A DNA stretch of 64,000 nucleotides. Source: Liriodendron chinense. Its lineage: Eukaryota; Streptophyta; Magnoliopsida; Magnoliales; Magnoliaceae. Below are positions 54,966-64,000 of this stretch, piece after piece. The stretch is taken from contig ML058384.1 of NCBI GenBank assembly GCA_003013855.2, forward strand, positions 14,704,176 to 14,768,175, written 5' to 3'. The notes under the pieces were generated by a model. That model was not told the origin of the DNA, ran no database searches, and saw only the letters and a program-made list of their open reading frames with translations. Within the stretch, counting starts at the first letter, position 1, and each line of letters begins with the position of its first letter. Both the position numbers and the translations under genes were made by a program.

Positions 54966-55976
54966 TGAAGCTTGTAGCCAATTTAATTATTAATTCAGTT
55001 TAATTCAAATACTTTCACTTTAAGTTTGGATTTTAAATGTTCTAGTTCAAATAAAGTTGATATTTTTAGAAATTTTATAAGAGTTCATGTGCTCCGGACA
55101 TGGATTCCTTGCAATTCTCTGAGATTATCATGTTTGGCTTGATTAGATTCGAATTATGGTAACCCTTGAGCATTCCATATTCCATAGGCATGGCTGTTAC
55201 TCCAAAGGCTATGATTTTGAATGCTATGTGATTGAATAGGACTAGAACTTGAAAGTTCAATTTAGTGGGATTGAATGTGTTTCAATGCTTTATCTTCCAA
55301 CTAGATGACAGATAGAACTTCGAATCTAGTTGTGTTTTATGCTTGAATTGATTGGATTAACATGGGATTGCTACAAGTGAATCCTTAAAAGCATTAGTTC
55401 CATTGATTATAGATTTTACAACTTTATTGTTTTAAGTTAGTTCTCTTAATTAAAAACTTCAAATTGTTCTAATTCAAGTTGCTGGAATAGTTTGGAATTG
55501 GTTTTCTAATTCTCTGTGGATCGACATCGATCTTATCGAGATTATTACTACATCTCAACCTTACACTTGAGGCGAGTGAATAAGTTTTTCGCACCGCTGC
55601 CGGGGAAAAGGTTAAACAGTTCTAATTGTTCTAGTAGCTATAGAGTAGTCTTAGTTAGGTAGGATTTTCAGTTTTTTTAGAATATGATTTTTTTTCTATA
55701 TTACTAACAATTTTTTTGTTTGATTTTGTAGGACATTGTTGCTGACATAAATCTCACTCTATTGGGTAACATCTCCCCATCTCCATTCTTTTTGTTCTTT
55801 TTTTCTAAATTAGGGTAGTTTTCAATTCCTTAAAATTTCATCATGTATGATTGGACGAATGGTGTGTACAAGTACCTTTTGGAGGATGAGATGTTGGATT
55901 GGGGGACCCAAACTCATTGTGATCGGGATCCCTCCAAGCATGAGTATTTTTCTGAGATACAAAGAACCTCCCCTAA

Positions 55977-55996
55977 CCCCCCCCCCCCCCCCCCCC
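55977..55996. repeat. Poly-C tract (20 bp)
   Basis: An uninterrupted run of C in the gag leader of element C. The G-rich strand could form a quadruplex. Confidence 0.95.
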
Positions 55997-56351
55997 ACGT
56001 AAGACAATGCGTGATTACATTAAAGAAAGCAATACACATATTGAGACATGACATAAGACGATGGGAGAATACCGAAACGAAGCAAAATCGAATAATGATC
56101 ATTAGGGAAAAACATTACGTGATTACCGGATTGAAAATAACATGAGTGTTCCACCGGTTATGGTAGGAGGTGTGCAACAACAAAAGGAACGGGTGAATAG
56201 TGACCAACCGATTAAGACAATGCGTGATCACTTGTATGGATATGTCTATCAACCATTATATAACTTTTCATCCTACAATGCGTACGATCTTAATTGGGGA
56301 AACTTCCATTCTCCTTGCTCAAGAGAAGAACCAACCGTGGTTATTAACAAT

Positions 56352-57800
56352 TGTTGAGCTCTTAATTGTGCATATTCTAACCCCAATTCATCACTCATTA
56401 TGCTTGTTTTCATGATTTATAGATTAATCTAATGCATGGATTTGTGATTGTAGGGATGAGAGAGAGGATTCATCAATTGAAGACTTAAAGAAGTCATTTA
56501 CAAGCAAAGAAGATCAAAGGACTAAACGTCAAAGGATGAAAGAAAGAAGTCAGAGAAAAGAAGAAAGAAAGCAGAAGAACATGTCCACGATCGGTCGTCC
56601 ATAGCCTAAGACCGGTCATCCGATCAGTCCGATCACTCAACAGAGGGGCTCAGAAGCCACAACTCACTGGACTATCTAAGACCGGTTGTACGACCGGTCG
56701 TTCATTGCCCAGACCGGTCGTGCGACCGGTCGTCTGCGTAATGATGCGTGTTCTACAAGCCCCGAATTTCTCTGCGCACTGCATATCTTACGCAATTTAT
56801 GGAAGATTATGATGTTGCGGAGCCTCCCCACTATAAAAGGACACCTAGGGATCGTTCCTAGGGTATCTTAAAAGGGTTCGAGAATGGTGGGAGGCGGCGG
56901 AAGTGGATTTTGGAGTTCCATAACTCCTCCTAGTTTGTTTGCTATTTTTTTGTTTTTCTTAGTTGTTTAATGTTTCCTTGGATCATGAACGGCTAAACCT
57001 CTTAGCTAGGGCTAAGAGGTGAAGCTTGTAGTGAATCTAAGATGTTTCAATTCGTTTAAGTTGGTTTTAAGTTAGATTTCATGTTTATGAACAATGGTTC
57101 GAAGTTTAATTCAAGTTCTAAGTAGTTTTTCTTAGTCTTATGATGACTCATGGATGTTTGGAAGAAGTACTTGAGTTCTTAATTATTGTTGTCAGTCTAG
57201 ACCTATATGATTTGAGGAATTGGAGTATGCTCTAGTACTATGATCTTCATGTGGGAACTTCCTACCAAGTTCTATTTTTCTAGAATTCTGTTGTATGTGG
57301 GACTGTGTATGTGATTTGAATCAAGTTTAAATCATGATCTAGCGTTATCTTGTGACAGGACTTAATGATGGTTATGATTGTGAACTTAGTCTATTGGAAT
57401 TGGGACTGACCTATGTACTTGAGTATGCTCGTCCTAGCTTGCATTGAGTGAATCATACACATGGCTCTCACATATGGCAGATTGTTTGGTTTAACTGCTC
57501 TATCATCCTATTAGATAGATCTTAATTTCGATTCTAGTTGAGAAAGTAAGAAACCACAACGGATTGAGCATCAAGGATTGTTACAAGTGGATCCTTGAAC
57601 CCCTAGTGCCTTTTATTAATTGATTACTTCAGTTTAGTTCAAAATTGCTATCTACATCAATCTTCTCAAAATTTGGTTGTTAGCTTTTCAATAGAAGCTA
57701 TTGGAAGTATTTGTGAATTCCTACATAAGTCCTTATGGATCGACCTCGATCGTACCGAGATTATTACTACATCGCAACCCTACACTTGGGGAAGCGAACA
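56352..57800 (+). mobile_element. Element D 5' LTR
   Basis: 1,449 bp, TGTTGAGCTCTT...GAAGCGAACA. GACCGGTC sites cluster at 56590-56745, including GACCGGTCGTGCGACCGGTC, two perfect 8-bp palindromes 12 bp apart. Confidence 0.9.
56832..57019 (+). promoter_or_regulatory. TATA box and leader hairpin, D LTR
   Basis: TATAAAAGG is at 56832-56840. CCTCTTAG (56998-57005) pairs perfectly with CTAAGAGG (57012-57019), 166 bp after the TATA box. Confidence 0.6.
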
Positions 57801-57806
57801 AGTTTT

Positions 57807-57824
57807 TGGTGCCGCTGCCGGGGA
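57807..57824 (+). promoter_or_regulatory. Element D primer-binding site (tRNA-Asp type)
   Basis: TGGTGCCGCTGCCGGGGA matches the tRNA-Asp PBS at 16 of 18 positions, six bases after the LTR. Confidence 0.85.
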
Positions 57825-58375
57825 CTTTGACGATTTTTCACAAAAAAATTCTAAAAATAGTATCTATTTAAGATTTTTAGGATTCTAGTACTAACTTAGT
57901 TTGTTTTGTTTGATTTTTCTTTTGCAAGGATTTCTAGGAAGCTGAAGAAGACATAAGGATCTCAAGTGCCCAAATCAGGTTCTATCTTTCCAACCTTACT
58001 CTCTTCTTCTCCTAATCATTCCTACCATATTCATCTCTTGTAGAGTGGGTGGAGACTCCTTTTTGGATATCTGATAGGTAGGCCTTGTGCCACCTGGATT
58101 CCTATTGGTCAACTCTACCGTCTTGGATCACCTTGTGCTTAGAGATTTCTCTTCTCACCTCTACTCCTTTTTCTTCTTTTTCTGCACTTTTCTCAAAAGA
58201 TTCAAAGAGTGGGTGGGGAGTTCTCTGAACCCCTATTGACCAGGAGAAATTAATCTTTATCCTTGCTTCTGGCCTAGCCATTGCAAGACACCTTGTGCTT
58301 CGGTCTTAGAGAAGAGTAAAGAAAGGAAGGAAGAATTCTTCTTTCCCTTTTTTGTTTCATTCTTTTAAGTTTTGC

Positions 58376-59734
58376 ATGCCACATTGGGCTCGGAATTCCA
58401 ATAACCGACTCATTAGTGAAGGTGGAATAGTTGAAGGAATTGATAGAGAACCACGTGCTAAGAGACATCTAACTTCTCCAATTTTGTCTGAAAATATGGC
58501 TATAAATCAACCTAATCCGATGGCCAATCCTAATCTGGGCCAAAACCAAACCGAAACGGGAGAGAATGTGGTTGAGAATGTTCCCCGACCAAAAACATTA
58601 CGTGATTACTTGCAACCAGCAAGAGCGAGCACTCCCTCATGACATGTTAAATGCATGCCCACATCATGGCTATGAACTTTGGCGGGTTATAAGCTTTTTC
58701 TATGAAGGATTGACTTCACCCATGCGCCAATTCGTAGAGATGATGTGTAATGGGGATTCATGAATAAGGAAGCCGATGAAGCATAGGGACTATTTGGAGG
58801 AATTAGCTGAGAATGCACAGTCTTGGGATACATCTAAACCAGCAAATTCCAAGACTAGCCAACAAAGGGAAAAAGGAGGGATTTATGTCCTATCAGAAGA
58901 GGATAGCATAAGTGCACGTGTGGCTAGCCTCACAAGAAAAGTCGAGGCCATGGAATTAAAGAAAGGAGAGACAATCAACTCCAATGAAGTTGAAACTGTT
59001 TGTGGAATTTGTGCCGAAAATCAACATATAACACAAGATTGTTCCACAATTTCAGCGGTTTAGGACATCTTACAAGAACAATCAAATGCCATAAACAGTT
59101 ATCAACGACAATTTAGTGCTCCAAACTCAAACACGTGTAATTCTAATTGGAAGAACCATCCCAACTTCAGTTGGAGGAATGGACCCACTGTGAATGCAAA
59201 CAATATCCCTCAAGCTCAACCTATACTAGGTCCATCTCTAGTCATTACACTAAAAGTTACGCTAGAGGAGATGTTGGGTGCATTTGTATCGGTTCAAGCT
59301 GAGTATAACAAGACTAATTCTCTAAAAATAGATGGGTTCATGCAAGAGCAATTGAAATTCAATCAAAATTCAACTCAAGCCATCAATGAATTGAAAACCT
59401 CAATGGCTAGAGTTGAATCTCACCTCAGTGTTAGGGAGAAAGGCACACTTCCTGCCCAACCTCTTCCTAACCCAAGAACCCAATTTGAGATACAAGATGC
59501 AGGCTCATCCTCCCAACATACGGAGCATGTTCAAGTTATCACCACTTTGAGAAGTGGAAAAATGGTTGATAAATCTAATCCGGTGAAGGCCCCAAAGCCT
59601 AAGGACCTGAAAAATTCCAAAGAGGATCATAGCTCAAACAACACTCCACAAGAGAAAGAAGTGGAAAGGCAATACAAGCCGGTTGCCCCGTTTCCCCAAA
59701 GGTTGATTTCACCTAAACCTTTAGACAAAATCTG
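58376..59734 (+). pseudogene. Element D gag with internal deletion
   Basis: It starts MPHWARNSNN and reads to TLRDYLQPARASTPS with a stop at 58640. The next homologous residues are CPHHGYELW at about 58656. About 125 codons present in A and B (the LFPFSLK to CW core of the gag domain) are missing at 58640-58650. Downstream are FFYEGLTSPMRQFVEMMCNG, a frame break near 58760, a zinc knuckle CGICAENQHITQDC near 59005, a TAG near 59060, and a linker to 59734. Loss of the capsid core means this copy cannot make a particle. Confidence 0.85.
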
Positions 59735-59758
59735 AAAATTTTAGAGGTTTTCAAGCAG

Positions 59759-60655
59759 GTGAAGATCAACATTCCATTATTGGATGTCATAAAACAAATA
59801 CCATCCTATGTCAAATTTCTAAAGGAATTGTGTACGGTCAAAAGGAAACACAATGTTCACAACAAAGTACTTTTGACTAAGAATTTGAGCGCTATCATCA
59901 AACAAGAGGTGCCCCAAAAATACAAGGATCCAAGTAGTCCAACCATCTCATGCATCATAGGAGACTATCGAATTAAACAAGCCTTACTCGATTTAGGGGC
60001 AAGTGTGAACCTCATTCCATACTCGGTTTACGAACAACTTGGGTTAGGTGAATTGAAACCCACCAAAACCACACTCCAACTTGCTGATAGATCCATTCGT
60101 ATACCGAGAGGAGTGATTGAGGATGTTTTAGTCCAAGTTGATAAATTCTACTACCCAGTAGACTTTATTGTCTTGGATACACATCCCGTGATAGGTACCG
60201 GTGCTCAAATTCCCGTCATACTTGGCCGCCCTTTTCTAGCTACTTCCAATGCGATTATCAATTGTAGAAACGGGCTTGTACAAATGTCCTTTTGAAATAT
60301 GACTCTTGAGCTTAATATATTTGATTTATGCAAACAACCACGGGAGGTTGATGATGAGATCCACGAGATAAATATGATTGAATCATTCGTGGAAGATACA
60401 TTCCCCTTGTCATTATATTCCGACCCTTTGGAGGCATGTGTGGCCCACTCTCATGAGATAAATGATGACACAATACGAGAGATGGATGCCATTTTATATG
60501 TGATGCCGGTGCTTGATAACAAAAGATGGAGGGCCCAATTTGAGCCTTTACCCGTAAACGAGAACAAAGCCCTCCCATCCAATATCAAGGCACCAACACT
60601 CGACCTAAAACCATTACCAAGTGAGCTGAAATATGTCTATTTAGGTCGAGATTAG
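59759..60655 (+). pseudogene. Element D protease
   Basis: Open from 59759 to a TGA at 60293 and then to a TAG at 60653. It has the Athila retropepsin segment ALLDLGASVNLIPYSVYEQL, RSIRIPRGVIEDVLVQ and VILGRPFLATSNAI. The TGA replaces the Gly seen in B at the same place. Asp-Leu-Gly instead of Asp-Thr/Ser-Gly is shared by A, B and D, so it is probably ancestral to this group. Confidence 0.85.
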
Positions 60656-63501
60656 ACATATCCGGTGGTGATTTCTTCCCACTTGGATGAGGAACAAGAG
60701 AGTAAGCTAATCGCAACTCTATTAGAGCACAAGAGTGCCATTAGGTGGTCAATTGTGGATCTCAAAGGCATAGACCCACTGATTTGCACTCATCGCATAC
60801 ACCTTGAGGAGAATGCGAAGACATCTAGGTAACCACAAAGATGACTCAATCCAAACATGAAGGATATGGTTAAGGCCGAAGTGGTAAAACTATTGGATGT
60901 GGGTATTATCTACCCAATATTCGATAGTCAATGGGTGAGTCCAACTCAAGTGGTGCCTAAGAAATCCAGAATAACCATCGTAGCCAATGCCAATAATGAA
61001 CTCATATCAACCAGAGTCACTACCGGTTGGAGAATGTGCATTGACTATAGGAAGCTAAACATTGTCACGAGGAAAGACCACTTCCCCCTATTATTTGTTG
61101 ATCAAATTTTAAAAAGGTTGGCTGGTCATTCCCTTTTTTGCTTCCTTGATGGCTATTCAGGGTACAACCAAATAAAGATCGCCCATGAAGACCAAGAAAA
61201 GACTACATTCACATGTCGATTCGGCACTTTCGCCTATCAACGGATGCTCTTTGGACTATGTAATGCCCCTGCCACCTTTCATCGTTGTATGATGAGTATC
61301 TTTTCTGATATGGTGGGTACAATTCTCGAAGTCTGCATGGATGATTTCTCAGTATTTGGTTGTAGCTTTGATGAGTGCCTTGAGCACTTGAAATCTGTGC
61401 TGAAAAGATGTGAAGAGAAGAACCTTGTGTTGAATTGGGAGAAGTGTCACTTTATGGTTCTAAAGGGAATTGTACTTGGTCACATCGTTTCACAAAATGG
61501 AATCGAGGTGGACAAAGCGAAAATCAATCTTATCTTTAACCTTCCACCACCCAAGAGCATACAAGATGTGTGGTCCTTTTTGGAACATGCAGGATTTTAT
61601 AGAAGGTTCATAAAGGACTTCAGTTCACTCTCTCTTCCTTTATGTAACCTACTTCAAAAGGAGAAGTCCTTTGAATGGAATGAAGATTGTCAAAATGCTT
61701 TTACCACACTTAAAAGTATGTTGACATGTGCTCCCATAATGCAACCACCTGATTGGAGCCTTCCTTTTGAAATTATGTGCGATGCAAGTGACTATGCTAT
61801 TGGGGTCGTGCTAGGCCAAAGAAAAGAGAAGAAGCCATGTGTTATCTACTATGCAAGTAGAACATTAAACTCAGCCCAAGCAAACTACACTACTATAGAA
61901 AAAGAACTTTTAGCCGTAGTTTTTGCCTTGGACAAGTTTAGGTCCTACTTGATTGGATCCAAGATCATCATATTCACTGACTATGCCCGCTTAAGTACCT
62001 TCTCTCTAAGAAGGATGCTAAACCACGATTGTTATGATGGATCCTTCTACTCCAGGAATTTGACATAGAGATACGTCATAAGAAAGGAGTAGAAAATGTA
62101 GTGGCTGACCATCTCTCTCGACTTGTTCTCACCGATTCCCCTGAAACGACCGCGATCAATGACATGTTCCCTGATGAACAAATTTTTGCAGTTTCTCGAT
62201 TGCCATGGTATGCGAACATTGCCAACTATCTTGCTACAGGTACAATTCCTACACATTGGAAAAAGCAAGATAAGGATAAATTCTTCAATGAGGTGTGAAA
62301 ATTCCTATGGGATGACCCATACTTATTCAAGTATTGTCCTGATCAAATCATAAGGAGATGTGTGCCAGATGATGAACAACAAAGTATCATCTCCTTTTGT
62401 CATTCTCAAGCATGTGGCGGCCACTTTTCGGCTAAAAAGACCACAGCCAAAATTCTGCAATGTGGGTTCTATTGGCCCACTATGTTCAAAGACACACATG
62501 AGTTTTGCAAAACATGTGAACCCTGTCAGAAATTGGGAGGAATCTCCAGTAGAAATATGATACCACTTAATCCCATCTTAATAATCGAAATTTTTTATTG
62601 TTGGGGCATCGATTTCATGGGTCCTTTTCCATCTTCTTTTGAAAACGTATATATCTTACTTGCCGTTGACTATGTGTCCAAATGGGTCAAGGCGATCCCA
62701 TGCCGGAATAATGACCATAAAACAGTCATTCGTTTCTTAAAAGAGAACATTCTTTCCCAATATGGAACACCTTGAGTCATCATTAGTGATGGAGGGTCTC
62801 ACTTTTGTAATCGCCCATTTGAAACCTTATTGAAGAAATATGGCGTCACACACAAAGTGAGCACTCCCTATCACCCACAAACTAGTGGACAAGCTGAGAT
62901 ATCCAATAGGGAGATTAAACACATTTTGGAGAAAACGATGAACCCCAATCGCAATGATTGGTCGCTTCGACTCACCGATGCGCTCTGGGCTTACCGTAAC
63001 GCTTTTAAGACCCCTATTAGAATGTCTCCCTATAGACTTGTTTATGGGAAGGCTTGTCAGTTGCCCGTGGAGTTGAAACATAGGGCATATTGGGCAATTA
63101 AGAAGATGAATTTTGATTCTGATAAGGCGAGCTCGTTGCGCAAACTACAATTGAATGAACTTGCGGAAATCCGGAATGAAGCATATGAGAATGCGAGAAT
63201 TTACAAGGACAAGACGAAGGTGTTCCATGATAAGAACATTCTTCGCAAGACATTCACGATCAATCAAAAAGTCCTTCTGTATAATTCTCGCCTACATTTA
63301 TTTTCGGGAAAATTGTGATCTCGATGGACCGGTCCCTACATTGTGCAAACTGTCTACCCATATGGGACCGTCGAGTTGTTAAACCCAAGGAACGGCAACA
63401 TCTTTAAGGCGAATGGTCAGCGATTAAAGCCGTTCTTAGAGAAGTTTCCTTCAAAAGGTATGTCCATACCTCTGATTGATCCTATGTATCAGGATGATTG
63501 A
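60656..63501 (+). pseudogene. Element D RT, RNase H and integrase
   Basis: Stops at 60830 and 60842 precede a 403-codon frame (60857-62068) with RT motifs WRMCIDYRKLN, FLDGYSGYNQI, FGLCNAPATF and catalytic MDDF in CMDDFSVFG (about 61337), then a Ty3-type RNase H (CDASDYAIGVVLGQ, EKELLAVVFAL). A one-base loss near 61988 shifts the frame, followed by a TGA at about 62035. The integrase (62101-63501) has an H...H...CKTCEPC zinc finger, D in GIDFMGPFP, D in IISDGGSHF, E in SGQAEISN, and WTGPYIV in the C-terminal domain. Further stops are at 62296, 62773 and 63316. The 62773 TGA stands where B has CGA (Arg). Confidence 0.9.
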
Positions 63502-64000
63502 TCTCCTAGTCTGATGGAGGTATAAAGTAGTTAGAATTAGGAGTTGGTTGCTTTTGTTTATTTTTCATAGGTTTATTAGAAGGAGGAAGAATTCCACCTT
63601 TCACTCTCTCAAGTACTATCATTCCTCACTCCTTTTTATTTTCAAATTGCTCTCATGTTTTGCTCATTGCGCATCTTTTACATTGAGGACAATGCAAGAT
63701 TTGGTTGAGGGGTGTAGGATCACTTGGATGAATCCAGCGTTTTATAACATTTTGAGCAATTATGTAGAAATTTTTTCGATTTTTCTAAAATTCAAAACTC
63801 TTTTGAAAAAACTTTGTTTCTATGCATTTAAGATGATATGAGCATAAGAGGAGGAGATATAAAGTGTATGAGGTTGTGAGTCTTGAACTTCTCATAGCAT
63901 AATAGTTTTATATGTGAATTCCCCTAGTTATGTGATTGATAGAAAATTTGACCACTTTTACACCTAGTTCACATTACACGATTTTCATGAGTTAAAAGGA
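63502..64000 (+). other. Element D 3' untranslated region (start)
   Basis: Non-coding AT-rich sequence homologous to 33335-33800 of A and to 47300-47780 (minus) of B, including CATTGAGGACAATGCAAGAT near 63681. The short frame 63548-63841 is not supported as a gene. Confidence 0.75.

Larger units (their letters stand above)
54263..56351 (+). mobile_element. Element C: Athila-lineage 5' LTR, leader and gag start, cut by element D
   Basis: LTR 54263-55582 (TGTTGAACCTC..., ending TGAATA where CA is expected), PBS-like TCGCACCGCTGCCGGGGA at 55589-55606, leader, then short gag-like frames with three copies of a K-T-(M/L)-R-D motif (56000, 56110 and 56215). Stop codons are frequent. At 56352 element D begins, so the rest of C must lie beyond D, outside the window. 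Confidence 0.8.
56352..64000 (+). mobile_element. Element D: Athila-lineage retrotransposon (3' end beyond window)
   Basis: 5' LTR 56352-57800, PBS 57807-57824, gag, protease, RT, RNase H, integrase, and the start of the 3' untranslated region. It is inserted in element C after ACAAT (56347-56351, the expected TSD). It is the most complete Athila-type pol in the window but has about eight stops, a frameshift and a large gag deletion. The window ends before its PPT and 3' LTR, so an env-like ORF cannot be excluded. Confidence 0.9.

Noticed and set aside
17268..57824. tRNA-like 3' ends (TGGTATCAGAGC, TGGTGCCGCTGCCGGGGA and others)
   Set aside because: They are retrotransposon primer-binding sites next to LTRs; no tRNA cloverleaf surrounds them.
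56352..64000. An env-like ORF in element D, as in some Athila elements
   Set aside because: None is visible before the window ends and only 0.5 kb follows integrase, so it can be neither supported nor excluded.

Overview
The window is a plant nuclear, intergenic, retrotransposon-packed region. I find no intact host gene, no tRNA or rRNA gene and no CRISPR array. The organism is a flowering plant: it carries Athila, Tat/Ogre and Tekay-type Ty3/gypsy lineages, a Ty1/copia gag, a foldback MITE and CT microsatellites. I cannot name the species. Almost every reading frame is retroelement gag/pol, mostly broken, on both strands.

The layout is a set of nested insertions, which I reconstructed from terminal TG...CA dinucleotides, 5-bp target-site duplications (TSDs), primer-binding sites (PBS), polypurine tracts (PPT) and reading frames that resume on the far side of an insertion. 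The oldest layer is a + strand Tat/Ogre-like pol (element P): part of its RT is at 8503-8656 and it resumes at 37821-40545. Into that RT went a minus-strand Tat/Ogre-like element (O: 3' LTR 8657-9466, 5' LTR 37074-37820). O was later interrupted by a gag-only copia remnant (10433-17692, itself holding a solo LTR at 12766-15743) and by a + strand Athila-lineage element A (17843-36228, TSD ACCGT). A's 5' LTR was split by a younger Tat element T (19231-29797, TSD AATAC).

Downstream of P lies a minus-strand Athila-lineage element B, from 40762 to beyond the window. Its 3' LTR holds a 4.3-kb Tekay/Del-like solo LTR (42068-46392, TSD GCTAT). Its 5' LTR is cut at 54262 by element C (+), which is cut at 56351 by element D (+). 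D runs off the right end at 64000.

The left 8.5 kb is older and more degraded: copia- and Tat-like LTR fragments, a 204-bp foldback element with a 9-bp imperfect TSD, several minisatellites, and a minus-strand LTR ending at 8502.

The most interesting items are: (1) an antisense gene in T with its own TATA box and two GT-AG introns whose three exons join in one frame, and a second antisense ORF of a different kind in O; (2) a leader hairpin shared by six LTRs, at a nearly constant distance from the TATA box and with a compensatory base change; (3) clusters of GACCGGTC palindromes upstream of the TATA box in LTRs of both gypsy and copia elements; (4) Athila-lineage element A, which has gag and protease but no RT, RNase H or integrase. 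Percent identities and family names are by-eye judgements.
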